This document shows, one piece after another, positions 43,686-52,650 of a stretch of 64,000 nucleotides of DNA (positions are counted from its first letter, which is position 1; every line of letters starts with the position of its first letter). A model generated the notes under the pieces. It had not been told where the DNA came from. It saw nothing but the letters and a program-made list of their open reading frames with translations, and made no database searches. The stretch covers positions 17,105-81,104 of the forward strand of contig JAFQQQ010000005.1 of assembly GCA_017410525.1 (NCBI GenBank). Reading direction: 5' to 3'. Source of the DNA: Bacilli bacterium. Lineage in GTDB: Bacteria > Bacillota_I > Bacilli_A > RF39 > UBA660. The position numbers and the translations under genes were made by a program.

Positions 43686-44584
43686 ATTTTAGTTGCTAAA
43701 TCCTTAATTTTTGTAAAACGATGGTGCAAACCTGACTTAGTAATAGGCACACCTGTTTCCATTGTAATTATTTCACTAAGCTCAACTAGAGACGCTTCTT
43801 TATACTTTTTTCTATATATAGCAGCAATCTTAACTTTATCATCTAACAAATCAAGACCGCCAATACTTTCTATTAGCTCAATGTCTCTTACTTGTTTATT
43901 AGCAGTTTCTATTATTTTATCTACGTTTGCTTGCTCACAATTATTAAGTCTATTAGTCATATTTTTATGATCTCTATATATTCTTATATCTTCAAAGTAT
44001 AATAATGCACTTATCGCATTTATCATTCTAAGAAAATCTCCTATTTTTTCTGCTTCTTTTATATATATCATAAATCTATTATCTCTTTTTATAACTTTAC
44101 TATTCAAGAAATATGTATTTAATTTATCTTTTATAAACTCCGCATATTCATCTGTATCTACCATAAATTCTAAGTGATACCTGGATTTTTTAGGATCATT
44201 CACACTACCACATGCAATAAATACTCCCCTTAAATATATTCTAGTTAAATTATCATCATCTAAAACATAACTATTAGGTATATCAGTGTCTAAACTTAAA
44301 TCTTTTATTATTAAGTCTTTTTTTTCTTTAATTTCTAATATATATATATAATTCTTACTATAATTATAACCTCTACGAACAGTTATCTTAGGACTTATTT
44401 TATATATATCTTTTAAAGAATTAAAAATATGTCTAGCAACACTAGAGTTTTCAGTAGTTACTTTAATACAGTTATTATCTATTAAAGCATTATTTTTTAA
44501 TATTGCTGAAAGTTCTGATATTGCTTCAATCTTTTCAAGTTCTAATTTACTAAGTTCATTCTTCACTATACTAGTAAAAGACAT
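43670..44584 (-). CDS. whiA: WhiA, LAGLIDADG-HTH protein
   Basis: 304 residues. FTSIVKNELSKLELEK at the start, YLRGVFIACGSVNDPKKSRYHLEF (degenerate LAGLIDADG fold) and the C-terminal helix-turn-helix ending in GLHHRFTKIKDLA match WhiA, a regulator of cell division and chromosome segregation in Bacilli. Follows glmR by 8 bases. Confidence 0.96.
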   Translation of the reverse strand: MSFTSIVKNELSKLELEKIEAISELSAILKNNALIDNNCIKVTTENSSVARHIFNSLKDIYKISPKITVRRGYNYSKNYIYILEIKEKKDLIIKDLSLDTDIPNSYVLDDDNLTRIYLRGVFIACGSVNDPKKSRYHLEFMVDTDEYAEFIKDKLNTYFLNSKVIKRDNRFMIYIKEAEKIGDFLRMINAISALLYFEDIRIYRDHKNMTNRLNNCEQANVDKIIETANKQVRDIELIESIGGLDLLDDKVKIAAIYRKKYKEASLVELSEIITMETGVPITKSGLHHRFTKIKDLATKIRDKK

Positions 44585-44592
44585 AGCATCAC

Positions 44593-45543
44593 CTACTTCT
44601 TTATTAAGTAATAAAATATATGAAATCCAAGTTTAATATTGTCATGTCTAAGTAGATTATTGTCAGTAATATGAGTAAAATCATCCCCAATAACATCTAT
44701 ACCATACTTCTCAAAATTTTCTTCATCATAAACAACTGGATCTTTTTGTTCTTGCGTTTCATAGAATCTAGCCATTTCTCCATCTATTGCGCCTGTATTA
44801 GCTAAAACTAAATCAATTTTTCTTTTACCTAAATATCCATTTAAAGCTTTAACATGATCAGTTACAGTAAAATCATCAGTCTCTCCAGGTTGAGTCATCA
44901 TATTACAAACATACATAATTTTTGCTTTACTATTTTCTATTTCTTTAACTACTTCATCTATTAACAAGTTAGGTATTATACTTGTAAACAAACTACCCAT
45001 ACTAAATAAAATTAAATCTGCATTTTTAATTGCATTTAATGCTTCTTTAGTAGCAACCGCTTCTTCTTTATAATAAACTCTTTTTATCTTAGCGTTAGTT
45101 TCCGTAATATGGTGCTCCCCTTCAATGATACTTCCATCTTCCATATCAGCCATTAAAACTACATTATCTTCTGTTAAAGGAACAACCTTTCCTTTTAAAT
45201 TCATAACTTTACTTAAAGCTTCTATACCATCTGATAAGTTACCTCTAATTTCACTTGCTGCTGTTAATAATAAATTACCTACAGTATGACCATCTAAATC
45301 ACTAGACGTATTAAATCTATAATTAAACAAATCCATAACTAAAGGTTCTGTTTCTGATAAAGCAACTAAAACTCTTCTTATATCTCCAACAGCCGGAATG
45401 TTAAACTCTTCTCTTAAAATACCAGTACTCTTACCATCATCACATACAGTTACAATAGCAGTTATATCTAAAGGATATTGTTTTAATCCTCTAAGCAAGT
45501 TAGACATTCCTGTCCCACCACCTAGTACAACAACTTTTTTCAC
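44593..45543 (-). CDS. glmR: GlmR (YvcK), gluconeogenesis/wall-precursor factor
   Basis: 316 residues of the YvcK/CofD-like fold: VVLGGGTGMSNLLRGLKQY, TVCDDGKSTGILR and FNIPAVGDIRRVLVALS, then NLLLTAASEIRGN. It binds UDP-GlcNAc and activates GlmS. Starts with GTG (45543) behind GGTGATTTA. RapZ, usually upstream, is not here. Confidence 0.94.
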   Translation of the reverse strand: MKKVVVLGGGTGMSNLLRGLKQYPLDITAIVTVCDDGKSTGILREEFNIPAVGDIRRVLVALSETEPLVMDLFNYRFNTSSDLDGHTVGNLLLTAASEIRGNLSDGIEALSKVMNLKGKVVPLTEDNVVLMADMEDGSIIEGEHHITETNAKIKRVYYKEEAVATKEALNAIKNADLILFSMGSLFTSIIPNLLIDEVVKEIENSKAKIMYVCNMMTQPGETDDFTVTDHVKALNGYLGKRKIDLVLANTGAIDGEMARFYETQEQKDPVVYDEENFEKYGIDVIGDDFTHITDNNLLRHDNIKLGFHIFYYLIKK

Positions 45544-45586
45544 TTAAATCACCATTATAATTATACTATACTTTTAAAAAATATTA

Positions 45587-45616
45587 AACAAAAAAACAGA
45601 TTAAAATCAATCTGTT
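45587..45616 (-). terminator. Intrinsic terminator of ksgA
   Basis: Stem AACAGATT/AATCTGTT (45595-45602 with 45609-45616) and seven T on the minus strand. Confidence 0.8.
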
Positions 45617-46440
45617 AAATTATTTGATATGTCAACAAATACTTCTATTGGCAACTGTTCTGCTCTTACACTTAAATCAAAGTTATATTTTTTTAATATT
45701 TCTTCTATTTTTTCTAAATTATATTTTTTCAAATTATTTTTTATTGTTTTTCTTTTTTGAGTAAATGAGTCTTTTACTAAATTGAAGAATAATTTTTCAT
45801 CTTTTAGTTTAAATATATTATTCTTTTTAGTAAACTCTACAACTATACTATCTACATTAGGTTTAGGTATAAATACATTTTTAGATATATCTAATAGTTT
45901 TTTTACATCAAAGTAATAATTTAAATATATAGAAAGTGAATTATATTCTTTTGTATTAGGCTTTGCTTTAAATCTATCTCCTACTTCTTTTTGAACCATT
46001 ACTACTATTTTATCTACTGGTATATTATCTTCTATAAATTTAATTATTATAGGGGTTGTTATATAGTAAGGTAGATTAGCAACTACATATAGTTTTTTAT
46101 AATTATATTTCTTTATATCTTCAAGTACATTTGCCTTTAAGAAATCTTTAAATATTATATCTACATTATTACAATCTTTTAAGTTATCTTCTAATAGTTC
46201 TTTAAGTGTTGTATCTATTTCATAACAAAGAACATTTTTAGAATATTGTGATAATTTAAAAGTTAGAGAACCTGCTCCGGGTCCTATTTCTATTACTAAT
46301 GTATCCTTATCTATTTGAGCACTACTAATAATATTATTTATTATATTCTCATCTATTATAAAGTTTTGTCCAAACATTTTTTTAAGATTAAAATTATATT
46401 TTTCCATTTTTTCTTTAAACTTTATTGGTGAATACTGCAT
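45607..46440 (-). CDS. rsmA: 16S rRNA dimethyladenosine transferase KsgA (RsmA)
   Basis: 277 residues. FGQNFIIDENIINNI, VIEIGPGAGSLTFKLS (SAM), VVANLPYYITTPII and MVQKEVGDRF are all present; it dimethylates A1518 and A1519. Start at 46440 (ATGGAGAG upstream). In Bacillus rnmV lies between yabE and ksgA; here it is missing. Confidence 0.95.
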   Translation of the reverse strand: MQYSPIKFKEKMEKYNFNLKKMFGQNFIIDENIINNIISSAQIDKDTLVIEIGPGAGSLTFKLSQYSKNVLCYEIDTTLKELLEDNLKDCNNVDIIFKDFLKANVLEDIKKYNYKKLYVVANLPYYITTPIIIKFIEDNIPVDKIVVMVQKEVGDRFKAKPNTKEYNSLSIYLNYYFDVKKLLDISKNVFIPKPNVDSIVVEFTKKNNIFKLKDEKLFFNLVKDSFTQKRKTIKNNLKKYNLEKIEEILKKYNFDLSVRAEQLPIEVFVDISNNLTD

Positions 46441-46481
46441 AATATCTCTCCATTCCATCTTATAATAACACATTTTTATGA

Positions 46482-46505
46482 AAATAAAAAGGGATTACCA
46501 TCCCC
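46482..46505 (-). terminator. Intrinsic terminator of the 3D-domain gene
   Basis: GGGAT, TACC-type loop and ATCCC (46491-46495 with 46500-46504), T run on the minus strand. Confidence 0.65.
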
Positions 46506-47187
46506 ATCTTTGTACATTAAATGATGTGTTTGAACTAGTAGCTCCACCTGTAAGCGCTTCTTTTTGAGAAGCGAATGCTAAATCCATCCAAACTACTCCT
46601 TCATTTCTCCAAGCACCTCTCATAGCAGATCCAGTATCTAATACAATTCCAGTAAACTTATTAAGCGTTCCATTATCTACCGTAACTATTGTCCCGCAAG
46701 GGAATGCTTGATGATCTGCAGCAAGTATTCTAACACTACCATATTCATCATCTTTATAATATAATCCATCATAAGTTAAACTATGATTTTTACCATTTTC
46801 TGTTCTACAAGCAACATTTCCTACTTTACTACATCCAGGACAATCAGGACCATATCCAGTAAGTTTACCTTTATAGTTTCCTTGTTTACCTGTACCTACT
46901 TTTACAACTTCATTTTTCATATCACTTAAATGTATATAATTTAAACCATCATATGTATAATCTAAACCATTTATACCTTCACTTATGACTATTGGATCTG
47001 CATTAGAAGGCATATTTGATACATATACATAATCAGTGCCATAAGGTTCTATTTCATTTAATACAGTTGCAGTCATATCTCCAACATTATTGTATATTGT
47101 TGTTCCTGTATTTAACATTGTAATTGTTATTATAGCAGCCATTGTACTTATGGATAAAAATAATGAAAGCTTAACTTTCTTTGTCAT
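46495..47187 (-). CDS. Secreted 3D-domain protein (YabE/YocH-like)
   Basis: 230 residues: signal or anchor helix (8-28), a region of unknown role, a Cys-containing segment (GPDCPGCSKVGNVAC) and a C-terminal 3D barrel with FPCGTIVTVDNGTL, FTGIVLDTGSAMRG and VVWMDLAF carrying the Asp residues. 3D proteins are lytic transglycosylase-like wall enzymes. The gene order tatD, this gene, ksgA equals yabD-yabE-ksgA of B. subtilis, but the G5 and DUF348 domains of YabE are lacking. Confidence 0.8.
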   Translation of the reverse strand: MTKKVKLSLFLSISTMAAIITITMLNTGTTIYNNVGDMTATVLNEIEPYGTDYVYVSNMPSNADPIVISEGINGLDYTYDGLNYIHLSDMKNEVVKVGTGKQGNYKGKLTGYGPDCPGCSKVGNVACRTENGKNHSLTYDGLYYKDDEYGSVRILAADHQAFPCGTIVTVDNGTLNKFTGIVLDTGSAMRGAWRNEGVVWMDLAFASQKEALTGGATSSNTSFNVQRWGW

Positions 47188-47225
47188 TTTATCACCTCTA
47201 CCCTACATAATACATTATATCATTT

Positions 47226-47972
47226 TTAAGGGTTTAAGTCAAATAATTGTATTGCATTCTTACTTGTAATATCTATTATTTCTTTAATATCTATATCCTT
47301 TAATTCTGAGATTTTTAAAGCTACATAATACGTATTACTTGGATTATTTTTTTTACCCCTAAATGGTTCTGGTGATAGATATGGACTATCTGTTTCAAGC
47401 AATATATTATTTATATCTATTTCTTTAACTATTTCTTGTAATTTTTTTGAGTTCTTAAAAGTTAAAGTACCGCCTACTCCTATTTTATATCCTAATTTTA
47501 TAAACTCTTTTGCCATTTCTAAACTAGAACTAAAACAGTGCAAACTACCTTTTAATTTATATTCTTTTAATATGTCATAAGTATCTTGTATTGCTTCTCT
47601 AGAATGAACTACTATAGGTTTGTTATATTTTGTAGCAAGTTCTAATTGTCTTTTAAATATTTCTTTTTGTTTTTCTTTATTGTCATTCACCCAATAATAA
47701 TCTAGTCCTATTTCTCCTATAGCAACTATTTTAGGATTATTTATATTTTCTTCTATAAATCTAAAACTATCTTCATTTATATTATCTATTTCTTCTGGAT
47801 GTATTCCTAGAGCACCATAAACATTATCAAACTTTTCCACTAATTCTAAAACTTCTTTATTTGTCTTATCATTACAGCCACTAGCAATCATAATACCATT
47901 CATATTTTTTATTAGTTCATCTAAGTTGTCATAATCTTCATAACTTAAATGACAATGTGTATCTATTAACAT
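47226..47972 (-). CDS. tatD: TatD-family metal-dependent DNase
   Basis: 248 residues. LIDTHCHLSYEDYD, VAIGEIGLDYYW, KPIVVHSREA, SLHCFSSSLEMA and LLETDSPYLSPEPFRGK carry the metal ligands of TatD/YabD. It acts on DNA 3' ends and perhaps other substrates. Follows metG by a small gene, the Bacilli order. Confidence 0.94.
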   Translation of the reverse strand: MLIDTHCHLSYEDYDNLDELIKNMNGIMIASGCNDKTNKEVLELVEKFDNVYGALGIHPEEIDNINEDSFRFIEENINNPKIVAIGEIGLDYYWVNDNKEKQKEIFKRQLELATKYNKPIVVHSREAIQDTYDILKEYKLKGSLHCFSSSLEMAKEFIKLGYKIGVGGTLTFKNSKKLQEIVKEIDINNILLETDSPYLSPEPFRGKKNNPSNTYYVALKISELKDIDIKEIIDITSKNAIQLFDLNP

Positions 47973-48013
47973 ATAACCACCAAAAAAATTATATCACACT
48001 TGATATAATTTTT

Positions 48014-48184
48014 CTATTTCTTTCTATTTGATAATTTAGCAATTATTAAAAATGCATAAAGAGTTATTAAATAACCTAATTCTAAATAATTCTTACTTAC
48101 TATAAAACTGCCTAAAAGCAAATAAGTTACAAACATTACTGCTGATATCCAAAGATATTTTTCTACGTTTTTATTGTTTGACAT
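48014..48184 (-). CDS. Small membrane protein of 56 residues
   Basis: A frame from ATG 48184 to TAG 48014, with TAAGGAG 5 bases before the ATG. It encodes MSNNKNVEKYLWI and two hydrophobic helices (about 10-30 and 34-50), ending in KLSNRKK. The pattern (charged start, two helices, basic end) and the ribosome site support a real gene, of unknown function. It lies in the 350-base gap between metG and tatD; the remaining 135 bases hold the metG terminator and nothing else seen. Confidence 0.65.
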   Translation of the reverse strand: MSNNKNVEKYLWISAVMFVTYLLLGSFIVSKNYLELGYLITLYAFLIIAKLSNRKK

Positions 48185-48303
48185 ATTTTCTCCTTATCTA
48201 TTTTAAAAATACAGCAAATCAAATATAACATATATAAGAGCAATAATAAATAGTTTTTAATTTTTTTTACTCGACAAATTACTACATTTTACATATTTGT
48301 TTA

Positions 48304-48333
48304 CAAAAAAAGAAAGAAATTATTTTTCTTTTT
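48304..48333 (-). terminator. Probable intrinsic terminator of metG
   Basis: A/G-rich and T/C-rich arms (AAAGAAA with TTTCTTT) over the metG stop and a T run on the minus strand; low GC makes the stem weak. Confidence 0.45.
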
Positions 48334-49849
48334 CTATTCTTATAAATAATGGTTTTGGATCATTTAAAGTATCTCCTACTTTTAATTTACCAAATTCATT
48401 TATTGAATCATAGCTTGTTTCAGTAGTATTTAATTGTCTAAATATTTCTCCTGAAGTAGCTGGTAAGAAACTGTGTAGTAATACTGCCCCTATTCTAATT
48501 GATTCAAGTAAGTTATAAATTACTTTCTTTAATCTATCTTTATTTTCTTCTTTAGCAAGTATCCAAGGAGTAGTTTCATCTATATATTTATTACATCTTT
48601 TAAATATATTAAATACTTCATCTATAGCATCCGCCACTCTTAAATCATCCATACATTTTTCTACTTTACCTTTAGCACTCATTACTGTATTTATTAAATC
48701 TTCATCTACTGTATCAGTAATGTCACTATTAGAAACAATATTGTCAAAATATTTTTTGTTCATTGATATTGTTCTATTAACAAGATTCCCTAGGATGTTA
48801 GCTAAATCTGAATTATATCTTTCCTCAAGTAAATCATAAGTTAAGTTACCATCGTTAGCAAAAGGTATTTCGTGTAATACATAATATCTTACTGCATCTA
48901 CACCATATTGTTCAGCTAAATCATCTGCGTATATAGCATTTCCTCTACTCTTACCTATTTTATCATTATTTGTTAAAAGCCATGGGTGTCCAAAAATTTG
49001 TTTAGGTAATTCAATATCTAAACTCCATAGAAATGCTGGCCAATAAATACTGTGAAATCTAACAATATCTTTACCTATTAAGTGTAAATCTGCTGGCCAA
49101 TATTTTTTAAACTCTTCACTCGGATTATCTACATCATAACCAATATTAGTAATATAGTTTGTAAGAGCATCTAACCAAACATAAACAACATGTTTAGGAT
49201 CAAAATCTACAGGTATTCCCCAATCAAAACTAGTTCTTGATACACATAAATCTTGTAATCCTGGTTTAATAAAGTTATTTAACATCTCATTTCTTCTTGA
49301 ATCTGGTTGTAAAAAGTTAGGATTTTCTGTTAAGAAATTTTCTAATCTATCTTGATATTTAGATAATCTAAAGAAATATGCTTGTTCGCTTTTTTCACTA
49401 ACTTCCCTACCACAGTCTGGACATTTACCATCCACAAGTTGAGATTCAGTCCAGAAAGATTCACAAGGAGTACAATATAATCCTTTATATTCATCTAAAT
49501 AGATATCTCCTTTATCATACATTTTTTTAAATATCTTTTGAACTTGTTTTTCATGAATCTCATCTGTAGTTCTTACAAATCTATCATAACTAGTATTCAT
49601 TGTATCCCATATTCTTTTAATTTCACTAGCTACTTCATCTACAAACTCTTTTGGAGTTTTACCTTGATCTTTTGCTTTTAATTCTATTTTTTCTCCATGT
49701 TCATCTGTTCCTGTTTGAAAATAAACATCGTATCCTTGTAATCTTTTAAATCTAGCAATTGCATCAGCAAGTATTATCTCATAAGTATTTCCTATATGAG
49801 GTTTACCTGATGTATAAGCAATAGCTGTTGAAATATAATATTTTTCCAT
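48320..49849 (-). CDS. metG: Methionyl-tRNA synthetase, short form
   Basis: 509 residues. HIGH site in GKPHIGNTYEI, zinc knuckle CTPCESFWTESQL and GKCPDCGREV (four Cys), KMSKS site as NDKIGKSRGN, anticodon domain with TTPWILAKE. The C-terminal tRNA-binding (EMAPII-like) domain of about 110 residues present in Bacillus MetS is missing. Start at 49849 with AGAGGGA; the longer frame overlaps dut. It lies 13 bases after dut and shares its T-box leader. Confidence 0.95.
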   Translation of the reverse strand: MEKYYISTAIAYTSGKPHIGNTYEIILADAIARFKRLQGYDVYFQTGTDEHGEKIELKAKDQGKTPKEFVDEVASEIKRIWDTMNTSYDRFVRTTDEIHEKQVQKIFKKMYDKGDIYLDEYKGLYCTPCESFWTESQLVDGKCPDCGREVSEKSEQAYFFRLSKYQDRLENFLTENPNFLQPDSRRNEMLNNFIKPGLQDLCVSRTSFDWGIPVDFDPKHVVYVWLDALTNYITNIGYDVDNPSEEFKKYWPADLHLIGKDIVRFHSIYWPAFLWSLDIELPKQIFGHPWLLTNNDKIGKSRGNAIYADDLAEQYGVDAVRYYVLHEIPFANDGNLTYDLLEERYNSDLANILGNLVNRTISMNKKYFDNIVSNSDITDTVDEDLINTVMSAKGKVEKCMDDLRVADAIDEVFNIFKRCNKYIDETTPWILAKEENKDRLKKVIYNLLESIRIGAVLLHSFLPATSGEIFRQLNTTETSYDSINEFGKLKVGDTLNDPKPLFIRIEKEK

Positions 49850-49862
49850 AATATCCCTCTTT

Positions 49863-50339
49863 CTATTTTGTAGTGGACCCAAATCCACCATTTCTCTCAT
49901 TATCTGATTCTATATCATCATCTGTTTTAAGATATTTCATAAATATACCTTGAATCATTCCTTCTCCTTTTTTTACTATATAATCCTTATCTCCTTCATT
50001 TTGTATTCTAATCCACATATGACCTTCATTATTTGGATTATTATAGTAATCTTGATCAATAGCACCAACTTGGTTACACATTCGTACGTTATATTTAAAT
50101 CCCATACTACTTCTATCTATAAGAAATAATACATCATCACTTTCCACACTAACTTTAACTCCAGTTGGAACTTTCATAGTTTCTCCTGGTTTTAATGTAT
50201 AGTCATAAAGTGCGAAGAAATCATAACCAGCAGAAGTTTTAGTACTCCTTTTTGGCAAACTATATGATTCATATAACTCTTTATCATCTTTTATGTCTTT
50301 TTTGAATTGTTCAAAACTAATTTTTTTAAACTTTCTCAT
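49863..50339 (-). CDS. dut: dUTP diphosphatase-like protein
   Basis: 158 residues of the trimeric dUTPase fold: SAGYDFFALYDYTLKPGE (motif 1), IDRSSMGFKYN (motif 2), NQVGAIDQDYYNNP (motif 3), EGMIQGIFMKY (motif 4) and the C-terminal GGFGSTT (motif 5). It would hydrolyse dUTP to dUMP. A 30-residue N-terminal arm precedes motif 1. Start at 50339 with AGAGGTG. It is the first gene behind the T-box, an odd partner for metG. dCTP deaminase is less likely given motif 3. Confidence 0.88.
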   Translation of the reverse strand: MRKFKKISFEQFKKDIKDDKELYESYSLPKRSTKTSAGYDFFALYDYTLKPGETMKVPTGVKVSVESDDVLFLIDRSSMGFKYNVRMCNQVGAIDQDYYNNPNNEGHMWIRIQNEGDKDYIVKKGEGMIQGIFMKYLKTDDDIESDNERNGGFGSTTK

Positions 50340-50353
50340 AATATCACCTCTAT

Positions 50354-50573
50354 AAAAAAATCTCACGTCCTAGTATAAGGACGTGAGTTTACGTGGTACC
50401 ACCTTAATTTGTGTATAAATACACCTTAAAACTATAACGTTGTTACCGTATATAAATAAGCTCCAGACCCATTCGAGATACTTTGTATTACTTGCTTTCA
50501 CCTAACCAAGTTCTCTAAAAACACTCCTGTATCCTTCTTTCCTTCCTCGCTTTTCACTTTTTTTGATTTCTTG
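50354..50573 (-). promoter_or_regulatory. T-box riboswitch controlling dut-metG
   Basis: A complete T-box leader on the minus strand. Stem I holds AGAGAACTTGG, the GGTGAAAG distal loop and a base stem GGATAC/GTATC, then the specifier region CTCGAATGGGTC before TGGAGC. The T-box AAGGTGGTACCACG (about 50391-50404) pairs with the NCCA of uncharged tRNA to form the antiterminator. The terminator is a 10-bp stem (50379-50388 with 50361-50370) plus seven T. The specifier is most likely ATG (Met), fitting metG; a one-base shift would give TGG (Trp). Low charged tRNA-Met would let transcription pass into dut-metG. Confidence 0.93.
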
Positions 50574-50579
50574 AGTTAG

Positions 50580-50608
50580 ATTATAGCACACTTTTTGTTA
50601 TTGTTCAA
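50580..50608 (-). promoter_or_regulatory. Strong promoter of the T-box leader
   Basis: Minus strand TTGAAC (50608-50603), 17-base spacer, perfect TATAAT (50585-50580). The -35 lies inside the last codons of spoVT. Confidence 0.75.
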
Positions 50609-51128
50609 GATATTTTGTCATAAAAGATGAAACTATTCCAGCCATTTGCATCTCGCTTTCACTCATTTTTTCTTCTTCGCTTATTATAAGTATCATACCA
50701 GTCGCTTCTCCATTAACAAGTATTGTAGACATAACATAACTGCAAGTAAGTTTTTCATCTTCAATAAAATTTAATTCTTTAAAATGATTTTCTAATATTT
50801 TATCTCTTCTTTTTATAGACTCAGTTATAAAATCGCTTATATTTTTATTTAAATATTTTTTCTTTAAAGGCCCACTTGCAGCTACTACTTGATCTGTGTC
50901 AGTTATAAATATACTATGTTTCATAAATGTATATATTGCATCCGTTAGTTCTTGTGCTAAATCATTTATTTTATTCATCATAGAATATTTTTTTAATATA
51001 ATGTCCTCATTTACTACAAATATTTCTAAGTTATCTCCCTCTTTAATTCTTAAGTTCTTTCTTATTTCTTTTGGTATTACCACTCTTCCTAAATCATCTA
51101 TTCTTCTTATTATTCCTGTCGCTTTCAT
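50598..51128 (-). CDS. spoVT: Stage V sporulation regulator SpoVT
   Basis: 176 residues: N-terminal AbrB-type DNA-binding domain (MKATGIIRRIDDLGRVVIPKEIRKNLRIKEGD) and a C-terminal GAF-like domain. SpoVT tunes forespore sigma-G genes and germination. AGGAGG before the ATG. Close to mfd as in Bacillus, though two genes now lie between. Confidence 0.96.
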   Translation of the reverse strand: MKATGIIRRIDDLGRVVIPKEIRKNLRIKEGDNLEIFVVNEDIILKKYSMMNKINDLAQELTDAIYTFMKHSIFITDTDQVVAASGPLKKKYLNKNISDFITESIKRRDKILENHFKELNFIEDEKLTCSYVMSTILVNGEATGMILIISEEEKMSESEMQMAGIVSSFMTKYLEQ

Positions 51129-51205
51129 AAAATCCTCCTAGATTTATTTTGTATTAAATATTTTTATTTATTCTAAAAAAGTGTTATAATTATTGTGGTG
51201 ATTTT

Positions 51206-52621
51206 ATGGATATTCATATTTTTATTGATTTTGACGAAAATGATAACGCGCTTTTAACAGTTAATCTTCCTATAGAATTGATGGATATTAATGAAGAAGT
51301 ATATTGTGAGATTTGTCATCAACCTTTTTATGTTGAAAAAGGTTTAAAATTAAATGCGAAAAACATACAAAATGAACTCAACAAATTATTACAAATTATA
51401 AAAAATAATTTCACTAACACCAAATTATTTGATAATACTTTCAACATTTCTTATAATATAGATGACGAGTATATAAATAAAGAAAATATTATTGAATCTT
51501 TAAAACAAAATAAAAATTTTAAAATTACTTTAAACGCTAAAGAATATAAATATTTAATTAATAATTTAAACGAAAATGAATTACCTAATTTAAATGTTCG
51601 TTTTAAAAACAATTATGAACCTATTTCATTTAAAAAGTTTTATAATATGTATAAATTTTTAGATGAAATAATAAGTTTTGTTAAACATTATAATTTATCT
51701 CCTTTAGAACAAGTTATGCTTGTGTATGATATTGTAAAAGCACATGAATACACTAGAGAAAATGAAGGAGAAAGTCTGGGAACTTCAAGAAGTTTAAGTG
51801 AAATTATTAGTAGTGGTAAAATTGTTTGTGATGGATTCGCTAATTTGTTTAACTTTATATTAGATGAACTAGGAATACAAAACAAGAAAGTTTATTTAAG
51901 TTATACAAATAAAGAATTTGGACATGCAAGAAACATGGTTTATTTAAAAGATGAAAAATACAACCTTAATAATTTCTTTATTACCGATGCTACATTTGAT
52001 TGCAAAAACCAAAAAAGAAATAAAAATTATATAAATAATTACTATTTCTTTTTAAAACCATTATACTGCTTTAATAATAACGAAGAAATTGTTGAAAACC
52101 CTAAGGTGTTAAATATTTTAAGAATGACTGATGAAAAAATTGAAGAACACTTAAAAACTTTAAAACTACGTGATAAAACTTTAATTTTACTTCAATTAAA
52201 TTATTTTTTAAATGAAAATGAAAATAATCCTAGTTTATTTTTTGCTAAAGAAAACATTATTGACAAAAAGATTAAAGAAAATATTAAAACTATAAAAAAA
52301 TTATTAAACAAAAGAATTCCTGAAGTAGCTTTTAAAAATGCCCTTTATAAGGTTAGAAAAATTGAATTTATTAATAATATTATAAAAAAAGAGGTAACGG
52401 AAGAAGAAATTAATAATATTTGTAATTTATTCTATCAAGAGACGCCTGAAATAAAATTATTAAAGGCATTGAACTTGTACGAAAACCCTAATTTAGAAAA
52501 AGACTTAGAAGAAGCAAATGCTAAATCTGCTGAAGAAGATTTATTAAGAATGAGATTACTTAGAGCTATGAAAATTAAATTGCAAGATTTGCCAAAAAAT
52601 GAATTTATTAAAAAAATGTAA
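51206..52621 (+). CDS. Cytoplasmic transglutaminase-like protein
   Basis: 471 residues, no signal or membrane helix. The middle (about 165-290) is a transglutaminase-core domain: SPLEQVMLVYDIVKAHEY, then KIVCDGFANLFNFILDELGI with the catalytic Cys, FGHARNMVYL with the His and FITDATFDCK with the Asp. The N-terminal 160 and C-terminal 160 residues are helix-rich and unrecognised. A protease or protein-crosslinking role is possible; bacterial relatives are often peptidases. GGTGAT before the ATG. A lone plus-strand gene inserted between spoVT and mfd. Confidence 0.75.
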   Translation: MDIHIFIDFDENDNALLTVNLPIELMDINEEVYCEICHQPFYVEKGLKLNAKNIQNELNKLLQIIKNNFTNTKLFDNTFNISYNIDDEYINKENIIESLKQNKNFKITLNAKEYKYLINNLNENELPNLNVRFKNNYEPISFKKFYNMYKFLDEIISFVKHYNLSPLEQVMLVYDIVKAHEYTRENEGESLGTSRSLSEIISSGKIVCDGFANLFNFILDELGIQNKKVYLSYTNKEFGHARNMVYLKDEKYNLNNFFITDATFDCKNQKRNKNYINNYYFFLKPLYCFNNNEEIVENPKVLNILRMTDEKIEEHLKTLKLRDKTLILLQLNYFLNENENNPSLFFAKENIIDKKIKENIKTIKKLLNKRIPEVAFKNALYKVRKIEFINNIIKKEVTEEEINNICNLFYQETPEIKLLKALNLYENPNLEKDLEEANAKSAEEDLLRMRLLRAMKIKLQDLPKNEFIKKM

Positions 52622-52650
52622 AAAATAAAAGGCTAAGCCTTTTATTTTTG
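52620..52650. terminator. Bidirectional terminator between convergent genes
   Basis: Twelve-bp stem (52622-52633 with 52637-52648), TAA loop, T-rich on both strands. Confidence 0.85.
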
